Positions 1 through 6,039 of a DNA stretch of 14,479 nucleotides are shown piece after piece. How positions within the stretch are numbered: the first letter of the stretch is position 1; each line of letters opens with the position of its first letter. The stretch comes from Chromera velia (Eukaryota > Sar > Chromeraceae), in the NCBI GenBank assembly GCA_018398765.1, contig JAHBMJ010001759.1, positions 12,300-26,778 on the forward strand, given 5' to 3'. Position numbers and translations under genes: made by a program. The notes below the pieces were generated by a model. The model did not search any database. It was not told the DNA's origin and worked only from the letters and a program-made list of their open reading frames with translations.

Positions 1-9
1 TGAAGGCAT

Positions 10-66
10 CGTGTGTGTGTATGTGTGTGGGAGGGCGGGGGGGGGTTAGGTGGGTGGGTGCGTGTA
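10..66. repeat. GT/G-rich simple sequence
   Basis: Low-complexity GT-rich and G-rich tract with a run of nine or more G. No gene is visible around it. It lies beyond the last exon I can place of the minus-strand EGF/LRR gene, so it is probably intron or 3' flank of that gene. Confidence 0.7.
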
Positions 67-261
67 TGTATAGATCTTACAGTGTGTACAACTTTAAGGT
101 GACGATCAGTGTGTTAGTTTCACAGAAACACACCCACCCTCAGGTGAGTGCCTCATCGGGTGTTCACAGACGCAGCGATACTTTTTAACTTATCAGGGCC
201 TCGGATTTACCCGAGCTGCCCTCCAAGGACTTACCTTCGCCGCTTCGCGCGCGAACAAACT

Positions 262-331
262 TGTATATATATACATATATGTGTGTATATGTATTATATA
301 TGCATGTATATGTGTGTGTGCGCGCGCGCGC
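262..331. repeat. Alternating purine-pyrimidine tract (TA/TG/CG)
   Basis: Two back-to-back uninterrupted alternating purine-pyrimidine runs (262-294 and 295-331), moving from TA-rich through TG to a pure CG end. This composition is known to favour Z-DNA or cruciform structure. It lies in the probable intron or 3' region of the minus-strand gene. Confidence 0.75.
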
Positions 332-358
332 CGTTTCTCAGGTGGCGGTCTGGCTTAC

Positions 359-403
359 ACAAGGCTTCTGGCATCCCCAACCGACCACCCCATGACCACT
401 TAA
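359..403 (-). CDS. Possible further exon of the EGF/LRR gene
   Basis: A 45-base, phase 0-0 candidate exon, bounded on the minus strand by an acceptor (aatgcag) and a donor (gtaagc). It would encode 15 residues ending GWGCQKPC. Its phase fits the upstream exon at 498-590, which ends in phase 0. It does not show the leucine-rich pattern of the other exons and is too short to be trusted alone. It could be a chance match. Confidence 0.2.
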
Positions 404-497
404 CTGCATTTTCTGAGGTTCTATGTCGTCCCTGTTGTGTTTTTGAATATCTGATTCGCAGGAAGACATAAAAATATGATGTATGAGAGAAACTGAC

Positions 498-590
498 TTG
501 AACAAAGCTGCTGGGGTCTCCCTCAAATCCCACTGTACGGAGAGACTTGAAGGAGACGGTGAGGTCTCCAGAGCCTTGGTTGTCTAAGAT
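498..590 (-). CDS. LRR exon (31 codons, phase 0-0)
   Basis: Acceptor cgctcgcag, donor gtcagt. The 31 residues begin ILDN and contain DLTVSFKSLRTVGF, the alternating hydrophobic pattern of a receptor-L-type leucine-rich repeat (I.dN..L.v.f.sLr.vg). Joined to the phase-0 end of the preceding exon it continues the repeat register (..FLQ then IL.N). The donor is the same hexamer used at 2240 and 5068. Confidence 0.7.
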
Positions 591-3467
591 CTGCGAGCGC
601 ATACATACAGTACCTGTTAGATATCAATTAAGGATGCCAGAACACATGCACAGAATCATACATAGACACACTACATGCAAATTAATGCATAAGCATACAT
701 GCCTAAAGGAAGGCGCTGTTCTCTCCCTCTCTGTTGGTCTGCAAATTCTTTGATCGAAAGCGTTCAACAGAGAACCGCTCTTGGTCTGCAAGTTCTTTGA
801 TCGAAAGCGTTCAACAGAGAACCGCTCTTGGTCTGCAAATTCTTTGATCGAAAGCGTTCAACATGCAAATTCTTTGATCGAAAGCGTTCAACAGAGAACC
901 GCTCACATGCATATGCGTATGGTAGTGAGAAAGGGGAAAGCAAGTAACGAAATTGACAATCGAGCTTTTCTCCATGCAATGTAAAGATGCGACCGCAGTT
1001 TAGGGACAAACGCGTTCGCAAGCCCGATGTCAAGTCTGCAGGGGCTAGATCGATACTGGCCAAAATGCACCTGGCACCCAGATGAAGATACATCGAGACA
1101 TCCAGGCACCCAGGCAACATCGAACATCTCTTTCCACACTCACATGCGATCCGACGGGAGGGAACGAATCCACAAAGACAGACAGACCCTTCACTCATTC
1201 TGAAACCCTCGCACAGAGTACAGGTGCTTGAATTAGATAATTGCGGACCATGCCATGTATAGATTCATGCTTAGACACAAATCTCACGCGCACATCGGAC
1301 GATCTGGTTGAAGGACAACAAAATGTCTGCATTGTTGCATGCAGACCCATCGCCCAACTGACGCACGCACGCACCTGGAGAAACTCTCCAATTGTCTCGA
1401 GGGAATCGAAAGAAGCAGAGGTAAGAAAAGGGAGATTTTGGATCTGCACGCACAAAGCATTCACTTATGGATGGTCGTGTGTGGCCGTGCATCCGTGCGC
1501 CTCATAAAACGACATCTATCTGATAGACACAAAGCATGTCCGCGAGCCAGTCTACAAGCAATTCGTTCATTCGTAGACACAATCAGGGAGATGATCACAC
1601 GGACAGAGTGACTATAAGACAGACTCTGTGTCATTCCTTTTCTTTCCCTGTTGACTCGTTGTCAAAACGGACAGAAGGCAGGCAGGCAAACAGACAGATA
1701 GACAGATAGACAGACAGAGAGGCGGACGTACAGATGGACAGAAAGACAAATTGGCAGACACACAAACAGGCAGGAGGAAGGTAGACGGATAGACAGAGGG
1801 AAGCCGGGAAGATCGGCAGGCAGGCAGTCAAGCAGACAAATACGCACGCAGAGAGACAGACACGCAGGAAGCTCAACAGAAGACAGTCAGTCTTGCAAAC
1901 AGAAAGGCAGGCAGAGCGGCCGGCAGGGAGCTATGTGAAGCCAGCCGACATAAATAAAAACAAGACGTCACTCAGGTAGCCGGGCAGGAACATACACGCA
2001 CAAGCTTGTGATGATCATTCTGCCTTACAAACCCATACCACGAGGGACTGATTCGGAGGAAGTCTACAGAACTCTCGAGAATTTGTTTGTTCTTGGTGCA
2101 TCATACTTTCATGTACTTTGACACACTGAGTTCGGATCTCTCTCAAGGACGTAGTGACTGTGAAACTTGACTGCCCGCCTGCCTGGTTGCCTGATTGCCT
2201 CACTACCTGGCTGCCTGGCTGCCTGGCTGGCTGACTGACTTGGATGAATCCCCCAATTCTCTCCAAGTTGTTGGCAGTGATGGAAGTGATGTTCTCGTTC
2301 TCGTCAATCTGCAGGGAGGGTTCGGCAGAGAGACGCTTGAGTAGGCAGTCACGGGTGAATGCATCCATCCCCGAGACTATTTGTTCCTTCTCAGGCGGCT
2401 CCTGATACCGGGTGACATCGATGCCGTGGAAGAGATGGACCTTCGTCACATCGATACATTTCATATGCACGGGTGAAATAGGGATAGGATAAAACAGATT
2501 TATGCAAACTCGTACTACATGATGCTGCTCAGACACCCCTTTTCTGCTTCAGAGAATCTTGCTTGTCTTCCTCATTGGTTTGTTTCTTTGCAGCCTTGAC
2601 ACCTACCTTCATTCCTTTCGAGTATTCCTTCCGATGTTCATCTCTTCCTGTGTTGCACTCTTCTTAAAGCATGCCCCACCAAATGCGTACAATGGACATG
2701 AACATGGCCTTGCAAGATGATACTCTTCTTAATGCCCCACCAAATCCGTACAATGGACATGCAGATGGCCTTGCAAGATGATACTCTTCTTAATGCCCCA
2801 CCAAATCCGTACAATGGACATGCACATGGCCTTGCAAGATGATACTCTTCTTAATGCCCCACCAAATGCGTACAATGGACATGCACATGGCCTTGTAAGA
2901 TGATACTCTTCTTAATGCCCCACCGAATGCGTACAATGGACATGCACATTGCCTTGCAAGATGATACTCTTCTTAATGCCCCACCAAATCCGTACAATGG
3001 ACATGCACATGGCCTTGCAAGATGATACTCTTCTTAATGCCCCACCAAATCCCCTACAATGGACATGCACATGGCCTTGCAAGATGATACTCTTCTTAAT
3101 GCCCCACCAAATCCGTACAATGGACATGCACATGGCCTTGTAAGATGATACTCTTCTTAATGCCCCAAGAAATGCGTACAATGGACATGCACATGGCCTT
3201 GCAAGATGATACTCTTCTTAATGCCCCACCAAATGCGTACAATGGACATGCACATGGCCTTGCAAGATGATACGATTGCGTGCGCATGAACATACCAGGA
3301 AATCACCCAAGACCTCCAGAAGATTAGGCAGATTGAGAGGTCCTGTCGGAAAGCTGCTGTCCGAGCACTCGCTGAGAATTTCAACAGACGCTGCGATGAC
3401 GGTCTCGGAGAGCTCGTCGAAGTTGGTGCAGTTGATGTGGACTGCACCTCACTCTCTCTCTCTCTCT

Positions 3468-3538
<71 letters not shown>

Positions 3539-5151
3539 TACTGTTGCGTGAATTAGATGAGTCATATGTCTATTGCAGGGGTGCAGCAAAGAAAGCGGCC
3601 ACGGCTGATGTAAATCAAAGGGGAGTGTCAAACGAGCACGGGCATGCAGGGAGAAGCCGCAGCAGAGGAGAAGAAAGGGAATCAAGACCTGGCACTACTT
3701 CCCCGCACACGCGAAACTGCAGTCACAGCTTTCACACACGACAAAGGACCACACTCACTCGGTTCCTCATCGCACACAGCTCCAGTAAAGTTGGTGCCCA
3801 CGCAGTTGCACGAGAAGGAGTCCAGGCCTGTCTTGGAGCACGTGCCCCCGTTCTGGCACGGGTTCGGATTGCAGGGACCAGACAGGAGGTCTGCATGCAG
3901 AGAGATATTCACATGCATTTAGTTTCATTTACGTATAGTATAGATAGTTTCATACAGAATTCTTTTACAGGGATTGCAGGGACCAGACAGGCGGTCTGCA
4001 TGCCATGCAGATAGATATTCACATGAATGAATGCGCACACAGATGTAAGGATAGAGAGATGGGTGGGGTCCCGGGAAAGAGATGCAGACTCATTTTCCCC
4101 CTTCCCCCCCCCCTCCTTCCCTTTCCTCTAGTGCTTCCGTCTCTTGGAAGACGATGAGAGAAGATCACCTTGGCGAGATGCGGAGGAGACGGCTGGAGGC
4201 GGAAACTTGACATGGAGTGATCATGCGCACGCAAGCAGAAGTGAATCACTGGAACGGCAGAGATACAGGAGAGAGTAGAAAACAAGGGAGAGAAGAGAAG
4301 CATTGAAGCAAACATTTAGTCTCAGCTAGGGACGATTGAGGCGTCCTCCAGTGTTCTTCCCTGCCTCTGACAAGCCGATCATGCTGGTGCACCATGATGT
4401 GTGAGTGTACGAAAAGACGGAATAGACACGCACAATTAATTACAAATGCCCGACTGCATGACCTTTCTTCTGCTCCTTTTTGTCGAAGAGCCCAGAGAGG
4501 ACGGCCCCGAATTTCGTGTCTGAGCTGTTCCCGAATTTCAGAGGCAGGTCCAGGCCTTCGAACTTCAAGTCAGCAGAAGGAAACTCGAAGGTCTTCCCCA
4601 TCTCACCAAACTTCTCGAAGATCCCCTTCAGGTCCAGTTCGGGAAGCTTGCTGTCGCTCTGCATTCATGCATGCGTATACATACATGGCAGGATATTCAT
4701 GCAGCTGCAGGTGCGGACGACGATGTCGCGACAAAGCCATCTGCGTGGCGCTTTTATACAGAAAGAATCACATTGGCTGCTGAGTATGCCGGAGGGTCCC
4801 ACTGGGCTGCTGCATGCCTATATACGTGTTCTTCATTGTGTGTTTTCGAAACAACAGTACACAGTACTACGACATCTCGTCAACCCTTTCGGACTTCAAT
4901 GTGGCCAGATGTGCATGCAGACAGCATTCGAATACTTTTGGGACTGCAGTGCTATCCAACCACATTCGGCAAAACACGCAGACCCATGAAGGGAGAGTTT
5001 CTACGAAAGATCAGCGAAATGGTGTTGCCCGGATCTGCTTCCCTGCCTGCCCGCCTGACCGACTGACCGATGCTGCACATGACACAGGGCTGCAGGTGAT
5101 GCAAGCCATACAAAAGAGGACGACCTTGAGGAGGGATCGGTTTCCCTTCAT
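498..5151 (-). CDS. Multi-exon secreted EGF / receptor-L-type LRR protein (partial at 3' end)
   Basis: Gene model assembled by eye. Coding exons in order on the minus strand: 5151-5068, 4658-4463, 3890-3759, 3441-3296, 2524-2240 (acceptor uncertain; 2440 also possible), 1443-1375, 590-498, then beyond. All junctions are GT-AG and all phases agree (0, 1, 1, 0, 0, 0). The protein starts with a signal peptide (residues 1-28), then a Phe/Lys/Leu-rich linker (29-93), one EGF-like domain with six cysteines at 100, 105, 111, 121, 123 and 133, and then repeats with the L..IGGF(I/L)Q pattern of receptor L-domain leucine-rich repeats. Known families with this layout are extracellular or membrane-anchored. 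Ligand and role are unknown. No transmembrane segment is visible inside the window, and the 3' end is missing. The gene is divergent from the acyl-CoA dehydrogenase gene. The model would be wrong in detail if extra small exons were missed in the 1.6-kb of sequence between 2240 and 590, apart from the 1375-1443 exon. Confidence 0.75.
734..904. repeat. 47-bp tandem repeat, about 3.5 copies
   Basis: Unit is 47 bp, containing the core ttctttgatcgaaagcg. Copies are at 734-780, 781-827, 828-862 (truncated) and 864-904 (lacking its first bases). Copies are nearly identical, differing at one position (gcaaatt/gcaagtt) and by deletion. It lies in the intron between LRR exons 1375-1443 and 498-590 of the minus-strand gene. 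No open frame is kept across it. Confidence 0.9.
905..1374. other. Intronic sequence, no exon recognised
   Basis: Sequence between two LRR exons of the minus-strand gene. I looked for minus-strand LRR-like frames bounded by an acceptor and a phase-0 donor and found none that was convincing. Short open frames exist on both strands, but they lack recognisable motifs and carry stops in the required phase. Confidence 0.5.
1375..1443 (-). CDS. LRR exon (23 codons, phase 0-0)
   Basis: Acceptor gtgcag at 1446-1444, donor gtgcgt from 1374. It encodes exactly one 23-residue repeat beginning IQNLPFLTS and ending SLETIGEFLQ, the best single match in the window to the receptor-L leucine-rich repeat pattern. 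Its ends coincide with the ends of the repeat unit, as in the exons at 2240 and 498. Confidence 0.8.
1667..1920. repeat. GACA/GATA/GGCA microsatellite region
   Basis: Imperfect tetranucleotide tract made of cagacaga, gatagaca and ggcaggca blocks. The apparent Cys/Leu/Ser-rich reading frames on the minus strand are products of the repeat and not genes. Intronic relative to the minus-strand EGF/LRR gene. Confidence 0.85.
2123..2170 (-). CDS. Possible short LRR exon
   Basis: A 48-base, phase 0-0 candidate with acceptor gggcag and donor gtcaaa. It encodes 16 residues including FTVTTSLREIRTQ, similar to DLTVSFKSLRTVG in the 498-590 exon. The donor is poor, so this is a weak candidate that would sit between the 2240 and 1375 exons. 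Confidence 0.25.
2171..2240. repeat. CTGCCTGG-type imperfect repeat
   Basis: Imperfect 4/8-base repeat (ctgcctgg, ctgactga). It begins exactly at the donor site of the minus-strand exon that ends at 2240, so the 5' splice site gtcagtcag is the edge of the repeat. Confidence 0.7.
2240..2524 (-). CDS. Exon ending in an LRR unit
   Basis: Donor gtcagt from 2239. The residues before it, ENENITSITANNLERIGGFIQ in two overlapping parts (NENITSITANN; LERIGGFIQ), match a receptor-L-type repeat. The 5' boundary is uncertain: gagcag at 2527-2525 gives 95 codons, and an AG just before 2440 gives 67. Both keep phase 0, as required by the exon at 3296. The stretch before the LRR (TRYQEPPEKEQ, then MDAFTRDCLLKRLSAEPSL) has no family I recognise. 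Frame choice is supported by sensible codon use and continuity. Confidence 0.6.
2657..3273. repeat. 61-bp minisatellite, 10 copies
   Basis: Units start at 2671, 2732, 2793, 2854, 2915, 2976, 3037, 3099, 3160 and 3221. The period is 61 except for one 62-base unit, and the last copy stops near 3273. The unit begins atgccccacc and contains tacaatggacatgcacatgg. Copies differ at a few positions only. The period is not a multiple of three, so the open frames across it are artefacts. It fills most of the intron between the exons at 3296 and 2524 and ends 22 bases from the 5' splice site of the 3296-3441 exon. Confidence 0.95.
3296..3441 (-). CDS. Cys-containing exon after the EGF domain (phase 1-0)
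   Basis: Acceptor ggtgcag, donor gtatgt. The split codon A|TC completes Ile with the EGF exon. The 48 further residues start HINCTNFDELSETV, contain a second Cys (SECSDSS) and end LNLPNLLEVLGDFL, which looks like the first leucine-rich unit. A longer ORF covers the same bases in another frame; phase continuity and the LRR-like end pick this frame. Two cysteines about 20 residues apart just before the repeats resemble an LRR N-terminal cap. Confidence 0.7.
3449..3536. repeat. CT/CA/GA microsatellite
   Basis: (CT)n then (CA)n then (GA)n, about 88 bases. On the minus strand it supplies CT- and GT-rich sequence directly upstream of the acceptor at 3442-3444, so it probably works as the polypyrimidine tract of that intron. 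Confidence 0.9.
3759..3890 (-). CDS. EGF-like domain exon (phase 1-1)
   Basis: A 132-base exon with acceptor tgcatgcag and strong donor gtgagt, entering and leaving in phase 1, the classic symmetrical module phase. It encodes one EGF fold with six cysteines spaced C-x4-C-x5-C-x9-C-x1-C-x9-C, including NPCQNGGTC. The spacing and the GGTC motif are diagnostic. The N-terminal Asp/Glu pattern of calcium-binding EGF domains is absent. The upstream intron contains a partial second copy of its acceptor and first 25 bases (see 3971-4025). Confidence 0.9.
3866..3915. repeat. Direct repeat, copy 1 (EGF exon start plus acceptor)
   Basis: About 50 bases that recur at 3971-4025. Read on the minus strand, this copy contains the intron end, the AG acceptor and the first 25 bases of the EGF exon. 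Confidence 0.85.
3971..4025. repeat. Direct repeat, copy 2 (orphan EGF exon start)
   Basis: Near-identical to 3866-3915, with a gga/gcg-type substitution and an extra catgc insertion beside the acceptor. It ends abruptly inside what would be the EGF coding sequence, so it is a partial duplication lying in the intron upstream of the real EGF exon. The acceptor-like cag is preserved. Confidence 0.85.
4026..4462. other. Intronic sequence, no exon recognised
   Basis: Part of the intron between the linker exon and the EGF exon of the minus-strand gene. It holds a C-rich run (about 4096-4125) and a minus-strand frame with a hydrophobic start near 4315, which I do not count as a gene because it lies inside a well-supported intron. 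Confidence 0.5.
4463..4658 (-). CDS. Linker exon of the EGF/LRR gene (phase 0-1)
   Basis: Acceptor tgaatgcag, donor gtcatg. It encodes 65 residues starting SDSKLPELDLKGIFEKFGEM and rich in Phe, Lys, Leu and Asp (KTFEFPSADLKFEGLDLPLKF, read in two parts). No family is recognised. There are no cysteines, which suits a spacer between the signal peptide and the EGF domain. The last base G joins AC of the EGF exon to give Asp. Codon use is GC-rich at third positions, unlike surrounding introns. Confidence 0.75.
4659..5067 (-). other. Intron 1 of the EGF/LRR gene
   Basis: A 409-base GT-AG intron between the signal-peptide exon (donor gtcagt) and the linker exon (acceptor tgaatgcag). Plus-strand open frames here have no recognisable content. 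Confidence 0.6.
5068..5151 (-). CDS. First coding exon: signal peptide
   Basis: ATG at 5151-5149, 28 codons, donor gtcagt in phase 0. The peptide starts MKGNRSLLKVVLFC: basic n-region (K, R, K), hydrophobic h-region (LLKVVLFCMACI) and small residues near the end (SPVSCAAS), a textbook cleavable secretion signal. A TATA-like element lies about 72 bases upstream. That a signal peptide is followed in phase by an EGF module supports both calls. Confidence 0.75.
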
Positions 5152-5221
5152 ATTCGAGCTGGTCAACAGCGTTACGCGTGTGAGTGAGTCAAGCGAATTG
5201 GAAGAGACGTGCTCGTAACAG

Positions 5222-5233
5222 TGTATATATATA
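5222..5233 (-). promoter_or_regulatory. TATA-like element upstream of the EGF/LRR gene
   Basis: tatatatata run about 72 bases upstream of the minus-strand ATG at 5151. The motif is symmetrical, so direction cannot be read from it. TA runs are common in this window, and many protists do not rely on TATA boxes, so this is only a candidate. Confidence 0.25.
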
Positions 5234-5454
5234 GAGACAGGCGGAAAATCGATTATGCAAATGACAGAAGAATTCCAACGTCCGCCGTCCAGGACACCAG
5301 CCGAGCAGAGAGCAACAGACAAAAAGATGAATGTATAATCAGGAGAGAATACATCAACAGCTATATAGATGCATGAAACTCGTGCAGCTTTCATAAATTG
5401 ACACTCGATCATATCCACAAAGGTCAGGCAATTAATGCAAGCAAGTCGATCACA

Positions 5455-5558
5455 ACGCGCGCCGCCTGCCCGCGCCGCGCAGCCCGCGCTTAATTAATTC
5501 GATCCGCGGCCCCCGCGCCGCCCGCGCATCCCGGATGCACCCGTACGCCGCCCCGCCA
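5455..5558. promoter_or_regulatory. GC-rich, CpG-dense patch in the divergent intergenic region
   Basis: Roughly 100 bases almost entirely of G and C (gcgccgcctgcccgcgcc and similar), interrupted only by cttaattaattcgat. It sits between the divergent starts of the EGF/LRR gene (5151) and the acyl-CoA dehydrogenase gene (5794), where a shared promoter would be expected. Composition is unlike anything else in the window. Regulatory function is inferred from position. Confidence 0.4.
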
Positions 5559-5643
5559 ATGAAGCAGCTTCTCAAAAAAGCCCTATATTGAGCTTAAGTT
5601 TGCGACACTGCGCCATCAATACTCTCGAGATCAGACTGATCGG

Positions 5644-5744
5644 TCAAAGACTGAACCTGGGTGGCTCCCTATCCACCATTTGCTCGATGGCGTTGTTGAA
5701 TTTCTGTAGAAGTGGCCGATTCAGGTTCTTGGAATCTCCTTGAC
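5644..5744 (-). CDS. Possible terminal exon on the minus strand
   Basis: A strong acceptor (ttttttccttctctgcaag) precedes a frame reading SKNLNRPLLQKFNNAIEQMV and ending EPPRFSL then TGA. It looks protein-like, but any upstream exon would have to lie in or beyond the acyl-CoA dehydrogenase gene on the opposite strand, and no family is recognised. The same bases could simply be 5' flank of the plus-strand gene. Confidence 0.2.
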
Positions 5745-5793
5745 CTTGCAGAGAAGGAAAAAATAATCGAACACCTCCTTCTTGCTTGACGTC

Positions 5794-6039
5794 ATGCCGA
5801 CACGAAAATTCGCCCCCTTCGGCAGCCAACTGCCGCACTGTGAGCCGTACTGGTACCAGGGCTACCCGTCAGCCTACTACACGGAGAACCACGTTGCTTT
5901 CAGGAAGAAGGTGCGTGATTTCGTGGAGAAGGAGATGAAACCCTATGCAGACCAGTGGATCAGAGATCCCAAGGGGTACCCGAAGGAACTTCATCAGAAA
6001 GCATTCGATGCCGGTATTCTGGGAATCATCTACCCGAAA
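5794..6039 (+). CDS. Acyl-CoA dehydrogenase exon 1
   Basis: 82 codons, N-terminal helical domain (AFRKKVRDFVEKEMKPYA; DAGILGIIYPK). Ends in phase 0 before gtcagt. The ATG overlaps a palindromic tgacgtca at 5787-5794, a CRE-like sequence that may be chance. Confidence 0.92.

Noticed and set aside
1631-1876. Cys/Leu/Ser-rich minus-strand frames, as also at 13737-14191
   Set aside because: They are translations of GACA/GATA microsatellites.
2525-2660. Lys/Glu-rich minus-strand frame (KEYSKGMK, then KKQTNEEDKQD) ending in TGA
   Set aside because: Reads protein-like, but its phase does not fit the flanking exons of the minus-strand gene and there is no other gene context. Purine-rich chance frame is more likely.
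2657-3273. Regular 61-bp array that might be taken for a CRISPR array
   Set aside because: Whole units repeat with no unique spacers, the period is constant, and the array lies in an intron of a eukaryotic gene. It is a minisatellite.
3157-3474. Longer minus-strand frame over the 3296-3441 exon
   Set aside because: It uses a different frame and runs into microsatellite and minisatellite. The shorter frame gives correct phase on both sides and an LRR-like end.
4019-4315. Minus-strand frame with a signal-peptide-like start (MFASMLLFSPLFS)
   Set aside because: It lies inside an intron supported by phase agreement on both sides, and the rest is low-complexity with no motif.
5487-5496. ttaattaa plus GC-rich flanks as a cloning-vector polylinker
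   Set aside because: Considered because of several rare-cutter-like sites, but no known vector sequence is recognised and ttaattaa-like strings also occur elsewhere in the window. Left as a composition anomaly to test.
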